The notes: a model not told the origin generated them from the sequence alone. Positions 53,396-63,560 are shown, counted from the stretch's first letter. The stretch: DNA of 64,000 bases from Gari tellinella (GCA_922989275.2 OV277857.1:79849321-79913320), one strand, 5' to 3'. Program-made: numbers and translations.

Positions 53396-53598
53396 TTAAT
53401 CTATTTGTGCCCACGGTACTATATAATAGGACATAGACAAACAGTATATACTCTGATCAGAGGCTACACTGTTTGCTGGTAGGAATTTCAATACAAAACA
53501 AAGCAGAAATGAAAAGTTAGAACATGTATTCTTTTTAGCAACAATGGAATAATCAAATATGTAGGCATGGAAGAATCCACTGGTCGCAAATGGGTTAA
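53396..53598. mobile_element. MITE-K copy 2, TTAA ends
   Basis: TTAATCTATTTGTGCCCACG to CGCAAATGGGTTAA. Core ACAAACAGTATATACTCTGA TCAGAGGCTACACTGTTTG lacks the inner A-type stem that copy 1 has. TTTCAATACAAAACAAAGCA matches copy 1 in reverse. Confidence 0.7.
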
Positions 53599-53936
53599 GA
53601 CACTGCAGTGGTTCTCTATATGTAGCTCATTGTAAATAGCAAAAAGGAAATACATGTACTCTGAAGAAACGCCGAAAATTACTGCGTCGCATCTGGGTCT
53701 TCACTGTTTTCTTGTTGTGGACGATATACATCATTTAATGGGTTAATACCAGGTTGTCGAAACTGCCGTTTAATGACTGCTCTTATATCTACACTTTATA
53801 GGAAAAATATTTAGTCAAACGCATACATTAACGCTCCGCTTCAAATATCGAACATTCAACCATATAACCATTAGCCTACATGTATACTGTCTGGGTTCTT
53901 TTACGGAACAGACAGGTTAAGGCTTAAGGCAGGATA
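53599..53936. other. No gene recognised
   Basis: A worn half hairpin (TACTGCGTCGCATCTGGGTC, TTCACTGTTTTC) lies at 53681-53713. Otherwise nothing was seen. Confidence 0.35.
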
Positions 53937-54183
53937 CAGTGGAGAATCTGTTATTCTTTCCCAATAAACGCGTTTACGCTAAAGCTATTATTTTCACTGC
54001 AAACAGTTTGGAGCCAGATCAGACGCCGGGTAACCCGGCGTCTGATCAGGCTCCAAACTGTTTGCCACCAAAGATAAAGATGAATTATCAGAATTGCCAA
54101 AAAGTTGTACTTTTCTACGTTTTAGTGTTTTGCGTTTGCGTACGTTTGCGTTTAAACGGGAAAGAATAACAGATTCTCCACTG
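53937..54183. mobile_element. MITE-D copy 3, TA ends
   Basis: 247 bp, CAGTGGAGAATCTGTTATTC to complement, TA on each side. Same orientation as copy 2. Hairpin GGAGCCAGATCAGACGCCGG with loop GTAAC. Confidence 0.85.
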
Positions 54184-54274
54184 TAACTCCTATAGGAATT
54201 TTTGGCTTTAAGTTCGTCTTACTTTAAGCAACCACATGCCTTAAACCCATTAACTACTATGTTAGTATGTATAC

Positions 54275-54525
54275 TTAACTCTTTCCTCCCTAAAACTTTA
54301 AATGGACAATTCCTGTTTCCATTTTAGTCTAGTCCATTTCAGACATTTAAGGGTTGTTTTTGTCAATGTTTGGCATTATGACAAACAGTGAAGACCCTGA
54401 TCAGAGGGCTCTATTCGGAGCCCTCTGATCTGGGTCTTCACTGTTTGCATAGGACAAGTTTTCTATTCACATGTACACTGTTTGAAAAGGACGCCTATAT
54501 GCGGGACTAGGGTTCAAAGGGTTAA
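54275..54525. mobile_element. MITE-C full copy, TTAA ends
   Basis: TTAACTCTTTCCTCCCTAAA to GGTTCAAAGGGTTAA. Hairpin AGACCCTGATCAGAGGGCTC with loop TATTCG. Confidence 0.8.
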
Positions 54526-54915
54526 TGTTGAGTGATTATATGACCGAATGTTTACTGTATGATTGACAAAGTAATTAAACTTCCCAACACTGGAAATCAA
54601 TGTAGTAGCATTCACTGGTTAAACGAGATCACTCTGGTCGTAATATTGAATAAGAGAGGGGTTGTGTATTTTCGTAAATCACATGTCTCTTCATTTGAAT
54701 AGGTGGCTTAATAAGAATGGCTATTTAAATCCACTTGGGTCGATGTATACGAGTATAAAACATGTGTGTGAAAGCGTTTAAGCAAACCTAAGTATATAAA
54801 TCAGGCTTGTCCGCATTAAGATTTAGCGTACACAATGAAAAGTATGTATTTTAGTGGATTAAAAGTAATTTTCGTATCGCTATTGGAGAAACAGTGAAAC
54901 AGTGGGTCAGTTGTA

Positions 54916-55105
54916 CAGTGGAGAAGACGTTATCCTTTCTCGTTTAAACAAAACGGTAAACGCAATGAAATAAAAAGTAGAAAATATTTAGTTCTTGGAA
55001 ATACTGACGATTTTTTTTAATCTGAGTGGAACGCAGTTTGGAACCTCGTTAAACGTGGAGTTACTCGGCGTCTGGCCAGGTTCCGAACTGTGTGTAACGG
55101 ACATA
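54916..55105. repeat. MITE-D, old truncated copy
   Basis: CAGTGGAGAAGACGTTATCC, hairpin CGCAGTTTGGAACCTCGTTA..CGGCGTCTGGCCAGGTTCCG, then the right arm is cut off by the F element at 55106. Confidence 0.65.
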
Positions 55106-55289
55106 CAGTAAAACTTCACTATTACGACCACTAAATTATGTTAATTATTAGGGTGTTTACGATAGGTGACCGCTTAAAGCATGGTGGCAGTGAAACAGAA
55201 AGCTCCTTTAGGAGCTTTCTGTTTCACTGTCACCTTGCTTTAAGCTGTCACCTGTCTATTATACAATCAATTAGAGCGAGGTTTTACTG
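55106..55289. mobile_element. MITE-F full copy, TA ends
   Basis: CAGTAAAACTTCACTATTAC to AGAGCGAGGTTTTACTG with TA on both sides. Perfect hairpin CAGTGAAACAGAAAGCTCC with loop TTTAGGAG, then CACCTTGCTTTAAGCTGTCA. Reference F copy; ends recall pogo/Tigger-like elements. Confidence 0.8.
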
Positions 55290-55332
55290 TAATGCTTTGT
55301 CACAAACAGGAATAACTTCTTCTCTCCTGTAG

Positions 55333-55530
55333 TTAATAAAGTAGTGTAACAGCATGGACCAGTGTGTGATACAAAATATGATAAACGATGGGATGAATTA
55401 TTTTTGAATTCGAGAAATATTTGGAAAATATAGATGGCTAAATCTGAAAAAGGATCGGAGAAAGAGGCGAGTGACAATGAGGGCGAAGTCACAGCGAAAC
55501 GGAAGCGCGATATCTTGGTTGGAAAGAAAG
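55333..55530 (+). CDS. First coding exon of a basic, probably nuclear protein
   Basis: A strong acceptor (CTTCTTCTCTCCTGTAG|) at 55332, then leader sequence. ATG at 55434 follows an in-frame TAG, giving 32 codons and one base up to the donor GAAAG|GTATGG (phase 1). The peptide is MAKSEKGSEKEASDNEGEV followed by TAKRKRDILVGKK: acidic-serine rich with a KRKR nuclear-localisation-type run. No family recognised. No following exon was found within the window. It begins about 40 bp after a complete MITE-F. Confidence 0.5.
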
Positions 55531-55574
55531 GTATGGATTAAAACTCTTTGCAAGCTTTCGGCGAAATGGTACTT

Positions 55575-55735
55575 ACTTTTGCGTAACGCGGTATCCCATC
55601 TGGATCCAAACTGTTTGACGCTATGACTCAATTATAAAATTAATTTTAGAAATGTTTTATTCTAGAAAAAAGCAGACGACATTTAATGCAGACGACAATA
55701 TAACTTAGCGCAAGAGTTAATATGTCATTAGTGTC
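55575..55735. repeat. MITE-A half copy
   Basis: TTTTGCGTAACGCGGTATCC, CATCTGGATCCAAACTGTTT, GACGCTATGACTC, AAAGCAGACGACATTTAATG. The first hairpin arm is missing. Confidence 0.5.
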
Positions 55736-55919
55736 GTTTGTCTTGTATTTGTCGTCTGCATTATACGTTCAACTTAACTAATGACTATAGATCTTTTATC
55801 TAGAGATAGTTAAAAGAATTGTCATTCAATTTTGATTTCTTTCAAACACACAATTACTCGGCGTCTGATCTGTTTCACAAGTATTTGAAAACGCTAGTCA
55901 AACGCACCTGGCTTATATA

Positions 55920-56139
55920 CAGTGGAGAAGGCGGTATTCTTGTATTCTTTCCCGTATAAACGCAAACGTACATTACATTACAAATAACACCTTATTTGAA
56001 ATTCTGACCATTTATTTTTATGTGAGTGGCAAACAGTTTGGAGCCTGATCAGACACCGGGTTACCCAAACTGTTAGGAAATGTGAAAATTCTAGTTTTAG
56101 CATTAACGCGTTTGTTGGGAAAGAATTGTAGTTTGACTG
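55920..56139. repeat. MITE-D, old copy
   Basis: CAGTGGAGAAGGCGGTATTC, CAAACAGTTTGGAGCCTGAT..CACCGGGTTACCCAAACTGT, AACGCGTTTGTTGGGAAAGA. Second inner arm lost. Confidence 0.65.
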
Positions 56140-56181
56140 CAATGGGCAACTGAAGTCGACAGGGAACAGTTAGGACCCTGG

Positions 56182-56396
56182 GTCCCGTTTCATAAAACTT
56201 CTTACGACAAATTTTGTCTTAAGTCAAAACTTTAAAATACATTTAATCTGTGATTTCTCTATCTAATCCTGTCTTGTGACACCTCTTTGGAATCGTCTTT
56301 TCTAGATAGAGAAATAAGTAATTATTGAGACTTTTATAATCTGACTTACGACAACATTTGTCGTAAGAAGTTTTATGAAACGGGCCCCAGATCAGT
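56182..56396. mobile_element. MITE-E copy 3, hairpin half deleted
   Basis: GGTCCCGTTTCATAAAACTT to AAGTTTTATGAAACGGGCCC. The central hairpin is cut after GGAATCGTCTTTTC; the other arm is gone. Confidence 0.75.
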
Positions 56397-57004
56397 CAAC
56401 GTGTTTAAAGCTGACGATATAATTATGGCGATGAACCAGTTAAAACAGACGTTTAAATTTCCACTATAGAATACTAAGGTTAATCTCTTCTAGTGGTGTA
56501 TTAATTTGTATTTTTATATGAAAAGGCTCATGAATTCTTAATCTATTGTCTCAAAGTATAACCAAACTACCATGCGCAAAACAGACATTCTCGTCTTTTA
56601 GAGGGTTTACTGTTGACCCAAAGGTTGGTTGGTGGTACATAACGCATTGTCCCAGCATTGCAAATCGACACGAAATCGACACGAAGTCTATTTGCAACGT
56701 TGAGATGTTGAAAATTTACCCGAGATTAGGCCCGGTCGATTCTAAACGTTGGAAACTGACCCGTGTTATTTTTTCAATAGAATCAAAATTTCAGGTAACA
56801 CAGGACCCAAACCTGAGTATGATCCTTGTAACAAAATACTACGCGCGGCGTTAACCTATTGCTACCGATTGTCTGATCAGGTTCCAATCTGTTCGTAATG
56901 GAAACAATTGTTAAGTACATGCGCCTTTATTTGAAAGATTTTTTTTACATCTGAATATACTGCAGCTAATTCAGGGCATCGATGGCTTCAGTAATGCTAA
57001 CAGG
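56397..57004. other. No gene recognised
   Basis: A 102-codon plus-strand frame (56546-56854) lacks any known domain and splice support. An A-type trace (TTGTCTGATCAGGTTCCAAT) lies near 56867. Confidence 0.35.
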
Positions 57005-57014
57005 GTTAATCCAG

Positions 57015-57144
57015 GTTAGTCTCATTTACCCCTTTTCTGCCGATTGCCCCTTGGCTTAGTGCAAACAGTATTTATCCAAACCAGACACCGCGTAACGTTA
57101 CGCGGCGTTCGATCTGGATCAAACTTGTTTGACATTCGTCTTAA
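57015..57144. mobile_element. MITE-A copy, interrupted at its right arm
   Basis: TTACCCCTTTTCTGCCGATT, TGCAAACAGTATTTATCCAA, loop CGTAACGTTACG, GATCAAACTTGTTTGACAT then TTAA, where the next element entered. A worn continuation may follow at 57991. Confidence 0.6.
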
Positions 57145-57990
57145 GGGTGTATCCAACCCATAAGCGATTTTTTCAAAGTATCAAACTTTTTTTCTATCAT
57201 TGTTTTTTTGGAAAAGCTATTTATGATGAATGAAAAAATGGAAAAAAATATATATGGTGGTGTCCTTTTTTTTGAGCTACGGCGATTTGAAAAAGGTATG
57301 TCAAATTTGGACTTTTTCCCTCAAATTGTACCCGTTCAGAGTACAAGCTTCAGTAAAATCTATTTCAAAACAAAACAAACATGGTAATTTGGGTTTTCAT
57401 TATTTATTTCATGTCTATGGTGGTATTTTCACATATATAATCCAAATTTAGACAAAGCAGGCACTAGGTTTGAACAATGTGGATCCTCGAATATCAAAAA
57501 TATGATTTTTATAGGGCATGATTTTATTAGATTTTTTACTTTATGAAAAAAAAGAAATTGAAAGGTCAGTGTTGAAAATTTTGAGTTATTAAAGTAAAAA
57601 GAATTATCTCCCCTTACAAAATTTACAAAAAAGTACCATATCGATGATATTTAGAGCTTTATAAATTTCACATTTGGTGCCTGTTTTTTCTTAAATTAGT
57701 TTTAGTATGAAGAAATACTACCACAGATAGGAAATAAATAACACAAAACCAAGTTATCATATTTGTTTTCATTTAAAATGGATTTTATTGAAGCGGGCTG
57801 TTTGAAAAGGACAAAATAAGAGAAAGTTGGTGGGGTAAATTTTACATGGCCATGGAGCCAACTGTTGTTCACCAACATGTACTATTTGTCTATTTTTTCA
57901 TTCATCTTAAATATCTCTTCAATACAAAACCATCATAAAGTGTTTTCATATACTTTGAAAATTTCTTAGATTCATGACATTGGTACACCC
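57145..57990. mobile_element. 846-bp TTAA element with GGGTGTA ends
   Basis: GGGTGTATCCAA and TTGGTACACCC with TTAA on both sides. Subterminal TTTTCAAAGTAT is mirrored by ATACTTTGAAAA (57949-57960). Interior AT-rich without a transposase frame. Kolobok- or piggyBac-like by target site. Confidence 0.7.
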
Positions 57991-58129
57991 TTAAGTTAGC
58001 TTTAATAAAAGATACACATATCTTGAATTGACAGTAGATTTACTTGCAGAAGGCACGTGATTATGCATGTGCTACTATTACAGGCAAATTGAAAAAACAA
58101 TAGTAGTTTTATGAGTTTTGCTGGGGTAG

Positions 58130-58205
58130 TTCCGAAGTTTGGAACATTTTGGAGCTTGGTCAGACGCAGATTTACTTGGTGTCTGATCTGGATCCAAATG
58201 GCATG
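58130..58205. repeat. MITE-A/D-type core, worn
   Basis: GAACATTTTGGAGCTTGGTC AGACGC.. and TTGGTGTCTGATCTGGATCC. No ends found. Confidence 0.5.
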
Positions 58206-58271
58206 CATTGGACAACGTTTAATGAACATACATATACCCGTTTGTGAGGTAAGATTTCAGTAAGATTAGTA

Positions 58272-58517
58272 CAGTGGAGAATCTGTTATTCTTTCCCGTT
58301 TAAACGCAAACGTACGCAAACGCAAAACACTAAAACGTAGAAAAGAACAACTTTTGGACAATTCTGATAATTCTTGTTTATCTTGGTGGCAAACAGTTTG
58401 GAGCCTGATCAGACGCCGGGTTACCCGGCGTCTGATCTGGCTCCAAACTGTTTGCACTGCAAATAATAGTTTTAGCGTAAACGCGTTTATTGGGAAAGAA
58501 TAACAGATTCTCCACTG
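58272..58517. mobile_element. MITE-D copy 4, TA ends
   Basis: 246 bp, same orientation as copies 1 and 5, differing from them at only a few positions by eye. TA on both sides. Confidence 0.85.
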
Positions 58518-58654
58518 TAGCATGGTCAAAGTTACTCTACTCTCCAATACTAAGTTACTCTTGTGGTTTAGTAGGTTCCTTTGTATATCTTTTTGTTACC
58601 AAATCATGGATCAGTCTGCTTGGAATTATGGGTAGCTTAACAAATATTGTTCTA

Positions 58655-58768
58655 AATTAACAAACAGTGTTTATCAAGATCAGAGGGGATCCCTCTGGTC
58701 TGAGTCTACACGGTTTACAAATGTAATGAGTATAGTTTAAATAGGTCCATGGTGTTAAAAGAGTTAAC
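58655..58768. repeat. MITE-C fragment
   Basis: TTAACAAACAGTGTTTATCA, GATCAGAGGGGATCCCTCTG, GTCTGAGTCTACACGGTTTA. Shortened stem. Confidence 0.5.
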
Positions 58769-59103
58769 TATTTTATTGTCTAATCGTTAAAATGACCTTT
58801 TACATGTATGTAAAATGAATTAATGTCATTCATGATTAGAAGTTATAATCCCATAAGTTCGTGGCTAAAAGTATAACATGTGTATGCTTTATGCTAAGAA
58901 AGAATTGAATTGTTTTCTTAGTTGTTATACATGTATATCGTAAGGGGTCTTTGTTGGTAAAAGAATATCGTATTACCCACTGTACACACAGATGGACGAC
59001 TCCACATCCAAGGTATATGTATATACCTACAAACCTCTTGAAAAGAGGGGGTAGATCTATACTGGACATTTACAACATTTTCTCTGTTTATATTTCCATC
59101 AAA

Positions 59104-59172
59104 GCCTATGCTGTGATCACTCATTAGAATTGTACCGAGGAGACGATTCTAATGAGTGGTAACAGCATACAA
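59104..59172. repeat. Family G hairpin, copy 2
   Basis: TATGCTGTGATCACTCATTA, GAATTGTACCGAGGAGACGATTC-type centre, TAATGAGTGGTAACAGCATA. Same layout as 10318-10381 with changes in both arms. Confidence 0.7.
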
Positions 59173-59737
59173 TGTATAGGGTTATAATGTTTTAGTGCAT
59201 GAGATATAAGGAAATTGGTACTGTTCGCAATGTCCACCTTATCGTGACTGCTGAATGACCCTATGTGGTAAAGTATCATAGAACCCCGAAATCGACCCCA
59301 TTAACCCTCATAGTGCTGATGATACTTTCCAAACAATACAGGCTCATGGCCAGAGCCCTGAAGGAGCCTCACGGCATGGGTTCTGCACAGTGCCACTGTT
59401 TGTCATACTTTTCAAAAATTATGGACAGACCCCTTTGGAGTTATTGTAAGCAGGTTTGTTACAAAAAACAGATGAGTCCATTTTAAAATTCCGTATTGCG
59501 TGGGTTAAAGCTTTCTCTATGTTGTACAACAGGTCCTAATTGGATTCAAACGGCTGAATGGAGTAATTAAAGTTTATATCCCATTACAATATAAAACAGC
59601 AAATAAAACACCGCGTAGTATAGAAGTTTTAAATTCACAAAACGAATATAACATTGTATCGATTATTATTCAACAGGTTTAGCTGTTTTGCTATGATTAT
59701 ACAATGTAAATTATTTCTTTTGAGTAATTCAAGACAG

Positions 59738-59815
59738 TATACGGTGGTTAAGGAATCCGCTTCGGTAGTGGAAGGGCAGAGGTTCGAGTTTCTTTGCGGG
59801 CTCTTCTAATATGAT
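59738..59815 (+). ncRNA. tRNA-related SINE-like fragment
   Basis: A-box-like CGGTGGTTAAGGAATCCG and B-box-like AGAGGTTCGAGTTTC at the usual spacing. The B box has lost its final CC, so activity is doubtful. Confidence 0.4.
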
Positions 59816-59964
59816 CGGTCACAGTGATCAGCCACCAGCTTGTTAAAGAATGACCACCCATACGTCTACCTGCCTGGTGGTGGCATTAGCTCTTTTACTC
59901 CCCAGAAACTTCACATGAACAATTCCAGTTTCCAATAAAGTCTAGTTCATTTGGACTACATGTA

Positions 59965-60210
59965 CAGTGGAGAATCTGTTATTCTTTCCCGTTTAAACGC
60001 AAACGTACGCAAACGCAAAGCACTAAAACGTAGAAAAGAACAACTTTTGGACAATTCTGATATTTCATGTTTATCTTGGTGGCAAACAGTTTGGAGCCTG
60101 ATCAGACGCCGGGTTACCCGGCGTCTGATCTGGCTCCAAACTGTTTGCACTGCAAATAATAGTTTTAGCGTAAACGCGTTTATTGGGAAAGAATAACACA
60201 TTCTTCACTG
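59965..60210. mobile_element. MITE-D copy 5, TA ends
   Basis: 246 bp; its right end reads TTCTTCACTG (one change from TTCTCCACTG). Hairpin and subterminal parts match copies 1 and 4. Confidence 0.85.
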
Positions 60211-60244
60211 TATTTGGGATTGTTTTGTTGCAATGTATTGCAAA

Positions 60245-60405
60245 ATTACGATTTATTGCAAAATTACGAACAGTGTAAACCCTGAAATCCCGGAGCCCTC
60301 TGACCTGGGTATACTGTTTGTATATGATAAGTGTACTCTTCATATGTACACTGTAAATGACGAGTGTAATCAGTGAATACTTGTCGCTAGGGACCAATGG
60401 GTTAA
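60245..60405. repeat. MITE-C, diverged
   Basis: ACGAACAGTGTAAACCCTGA, CGGAGCCCTCTGACCTGGGT, ATACTGTTTGTATATGATAA, GAATACTTGTCGCTAGGG. First stem lost. Confidence 0.5.
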
Positions 60406-60432
60406 AGAGTAGATCGGGTGGTACTGATAAGT

Positions 60433-60495
60433 GCTTTTGAACGCACTACCCCTGTGTGAAAAGAGCGCTATATAAATCTGGTATAATAATAAGAA
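60433..60495 (+). repeat. CR1/L2-like LINE 3' tail
   Basis: TGCTTTTGAACGCACTACCC, CTGTGTGAAAAGAGCGCTAT ATAAATCTGGTATAATAATAAG: the same tail as at 37436, here on the plus strand. Confidence 0.65.
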
Positions 60496-60564
60496 AAATA
60501 ATTTCAGTCTGGTGGACTGTTCCATAAGACAAACGTTCTTTGCTCATTCAATAGAGCTGACACT

Positions 60565-60764
60565 TTATAACTTACTCCGAGTACAATTGTTATTTGCAAA
60601 CAGTTTTGATACTGGCCAGACGCCGCGCAACGTTTGGGGTCCAAACTGTTTGATACTGATTTCAATATTCTTTAAGTCAAACTACCTATTATATATCACT
60701 AATATTTGAGAAAGCAGACGGCAATTGTTTCAAGCAGATGACGTCATGGCAGTGAAGGGGTTAA
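60565..60764. mobile_element. MITE-A copy
   Basis: TTACTCCGAGTACAATTG, GCAAACAGTTTTGATACTGG, GACGCCGCGCAACGTTTGG (second stem shortened), CAAACTGTTTGATACTGATT, AAGCAGACGGCAATTG, ending GGCAGTGAAGGGGTTAA. Confidence 0.65.
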
Positions 60765-60799
60765 TAAACAAAGACATTTTACTTCAGTTTACTTTATAA

Positions 60800-60925
60800 A
60801 GTCAGTATTTGAAGAAGCGCGGGGGCTATCTTACGGTTTATGACTGCTTAGTTAAAGACAAAAAGTAAAACAGAAAGTTAATAGAGAGCTTTCGGCTTTC
60901 CTTTTGTCTTGCATTTAGCTTGTGT
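60800..60925. repeat. MITE-F, diverged
   Basis: TATGACTGCTTAGTTAAAGAC, AGTAAAACAGAAAGTTAATAGAGAGC-type stem, TTTTGTCTTGCATTTAGC. Ends lost. Confidence 0.5.
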
Positions 60926-60934
60926 CGCTTATTT

Positions 60935-61092
60935 TGCCCTTATCCTGCCGATCGCAAATTGACTGGTATAAGCAAAAAAAAAAGTTTGGCTCCAGACTGA
61001 TCAGACGCGTATTTGTAACGCGGCGTCTCATCATGGTCTGCACTGATGGCCAATGCCAACTTTTAGTAGACACTAGGATTCAATGGGTTAAT
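60935..61092. repeat. Mixed A/C-type core
   Basis: TTGGCTCCAGACTGATCAGA, CGTATTTGTAACGCGGCGTC, ATCATGGTCTGCACTGATGG, ending AGGATTCAATGGGTTAA. Outer arm C-like, inner stem A-like. Confidence 0.5.
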
Positions 61093-61106
61093 TTTGCTGT
61101 GAGTGG

Positions 61107-61361
61107 CAGGGCTGCCATAAGTTGACATGAGCAATCCTAAGGTTCCCAAATTTTCATTTTTCAAGTTCGATTTTACGAATCGTACCTTTACCCCATAGCC
61201 TGTTTCTTGTTTTGTTGAGACGTGGCTGTTTAAAGCAGGTTGAAAGTAAAGCAGAATGTGCCTTAAGGCGCATTCTGCTTTACTTCCAGCCTGCTTTAAG
61301 CTACCATGTACTAGAAAAAAATCCGAAGATTTAGGAAAAATCCGGAGAAATGGCAGCCCTT
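61107..61361 (+). mobile_element. MITE-N copy 4 (6-bp TSD)
   Basis: CAGGGCTGCCATAAGTTGAC to GGAGAAATGGCAGCCCTT. Both flanks GAGTGG, a perfect 6-bp duplication. B-type core; left part contains the B end TTTACCCCATAGCCTGTTTC. Confidence 0.85.
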
Positions 61362-61544
61362 GAGTGGCCGCTACTCACATGTTTGATTTTATGTTAGCCA
61401 GGTAGCCGCTAAGGACGGGCTTTCACACAGCGCAGGCAGCATAACAATGCCGCGTGCCTGGGCACACTTTAAAAAGAATTAAGTTCAAACCTTATTTATA
61501 TTACCTCGTTTATGAAACAAGCTACTTTATCTTATAAAAATCAC

Positions 61545-61790
61545 TCTTGATGGCTCAAATGGTGGCGTGTTAGGTTATTGAGCCGGAGTACCCGAAAACA
61601 TCCACGCGTCTGAACTGGAGACCACGTAATTTTACAACATGAGTGTATAATTCCGTGGGGAGACCAACATGTACCCACTTACATTCTCAGAGCCCTATTC
61701 GGGATCGAACATAGGACCACTTTGGTGAGAATTTTAAGCAGGTGTTCAAATCATTGCGCTTCCCATACACCAAGGTCGGCCAGAATCAGT
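61545..61790 (-). mobile_element. Probable tRNA-derived SINE
   Basis: Minus strand: A-box-like TTGGTGTATGGGAAGCGC near the right end, B-box-like TATGTTCGATCCCGAATAGG about 70 bp on, and further left GAGCCGGAGTACCCGAAAAC (plus strand), a word that I recall from invertebrate SINEs (CCGGAGTACCCGGAGAAAAC). No clear tail or target duplication. Confidence 0.45.
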
Positions 61791-61845
61791 GTTTATATAT
61801 AGAAAAGAACACAACAGTGCTCGAGAGTACCCTGTCTTTGTTTTA

Positions 61846-62100
61846 CAGGGCTGCCATAAGTTGACATAAAAAATCCTAAGATTTCCAAATTTGTATTTTT
61901 CAAGTGCGATTTTACGAATCGTACCTTTACCCCATAGCCTTTTTCTTGTTTTGTTGACATGCGACTACTTAAAGCAGGCTCTAAGTAAAGCAGAATACGC
62001 CTAAGGGCGCATTCTGCTTTACTTTCAGCCTGCTTTAAGATACCATGACCTGGGGAAAAATCCGGAGATTGAGGAAAAATCCGGAGAAATGGCAGCCCTG
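61846..62100 (+). mobile_element. MITE-N copy 5 (6-bp TSD)
   Basis: CAGGGCTGCCATAAGTTGAC to GGAGAAATGGCAGCCCTG, flanks GTTTTA on both sides (6-bp duplication). B-type core TTAAAGCAGGCTCTAAGTAA. Confidence 0.85.
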
Positions 62101-62330
62101 GTTTTATTAGCATTACATGTAGTAGACACCATTTTATCCACATTTGACGGTTATCTTACAAACTCGTGTTGACAATATTTTTCACATGGTCAGTTTCCAA
62201 TGAAGCGACATAGTTAGGTCAACTCTTTTTGCAATGCACTGTATATCAATTTTCTTGTTATGCACAATGTTCGGTTCGTTATTAGTGTCTTCATTGTTTG
62301 CAATCGTATATGTTGTTTTTTGGTGTGGTT

Positions 62331-62354
62331 TTATTATTATTATTATTATTATTT
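62331..62354 (+). repeat. (ATT)n microsatellite
   Basis: Eight ATT units starting within TGGTTTTATTATTATT. Confidence 0.85.
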
Positions 62355-62508
62355 AACAAAGGCCTCAAAACACGATTGAGTGAATTGATGATAGCGACTA
62401 TGACTACGTTTTTGTAGACTGTAGGCTAGTCATAACTAAACAATTACCACCGCTGTTTCTGATCTGGGTCCACACACTTTGCAATGTGCGAATATCCAAC
62501 AGTTTGCT

Positions 62509-62715
62509 TTAACCCTTTCAACAATAAAACACCGTCTGCTTATATAATTGTGGTGTCTACATATTCATTTCAAAATTACATTATAGAAAGTATAAGTATC
62601 GAAATGAGTACCAAACAGTTTGGATCTTTATCAGATGGCGCGTTACGCAGCGTCTGATCTGGATTAAAACTGTTTACAAAGTCGACTTAGTCGGCTGACG
62701 GCGCCAAAAGGGTTA
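62509..62715. mobile_element. MITE-A full copy, TTAA ends
   Basis: TTAACCCTTTCAACAATAAA to GGCGCCAAAAGGGTTAA. Hairpin CCAAACAGTTTGGATCTTTA with loop GCGTTACGC. Right arm TCGACTTAGTCGGCTGACGG. Confidence 0.75.
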
Positions 62716-63472
62716 AGAGCGGATTATCTCTTTTAATCCATTTCCGATTTGTTTTGGAAAAAAATGTGCCAAATAAGATTTAAACTAAATTCTCTTTAAA
62801 AATTAAATAGCAATCACCTTCCGTCGTTAAATTCTATGCAATTTTTTTCTTTATCATAAAAAATAGATTTGTTTGAAAAATAAAAAAATATCAATTAATA
62901 AAATAAATATTGCATTTGTCAAGACTTTAACCAATGCATACAGAGAAAAAAATGTAGGAAAAATAAATATGCTTGAAACTGAAAACTTAAGTATTTTTTC
63001 AAGTCAAACAGAATTTTAAAAGCAGTTTTCAATGTGGATAGTTCATAAATCGTTTGGCTCCCGCGACGGGCCTTTATCTGTTATCGTACCTTCATAACCG
63101 AACATATCCGCGTGATCATAGCAATCCGAGGTATTCCGAGTTTGTGGACATAGTTGTCACAGGAAAATATGACAGGAATAGGATGAATAAACTAGATATA
63201 TCTCAGTCAATGATAACACTACAGATCGTTTGTTTACAGAAATTACATGTATGGTTATTTGAATGAAGTTGAGAGGAATGGTCATATGTCGCCTGAATGA
63301 ACATCTTGCTACAGAGTAAGTCTCAATTAAACATGCAGGTACCCGTTCGTAAAGGATGGATAGGTGGGTGGGGCGGCGTTATAATTGTAATTGGTTGTAA
63401 AGGTATACAGGTAACCAAGTGACATGCCTTGAAGATGTAAGTAGACTTTGGTGTGAAATTGGGTAGTAAATA
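62716..63472. other. No gene recognised
   Basis: AT-rich first half; a 70-codon plus-strand frame (63054-63266) has no known domain. Confidence 0.35.
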
Positions 63473-63560
63473 GCATGGGGTAATTGATGGTAGTCTAGAT
63501 CTAATAGCCTATGCTTTAGCATGGGGTAATTGATGGTAGATCTAATAGCCTATGCTTTTA
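63473..63560 (+). repeat. 46-bp tandem duplication
   Basis: GCATGGGGTAATTGATGGTA is followed by a GATCTAATAGCCTATGCTTT block, twice; the second copy lacks TCTA. Confidence 0.8.

Noticed and set aside
55398..55631. 77-codon minus-strand frame
   Set aside because: Overlaps the better-supported plus-strand exon and crosses MITE-A material; no domain.
56546..56854. 102-codon plus-strand frame as a gene
   Set aside because: No domain, no splice sites of good quality, and unrelated in phase to the exon at 55530.
59951..60201. 80-codon open frames on both strands, repeated at 30983, 58266 and 53939
   Set aside because: They are translations of MITE-D copies. The frames exist because the element is short and nearly palindromic, and they have no domain or start context.
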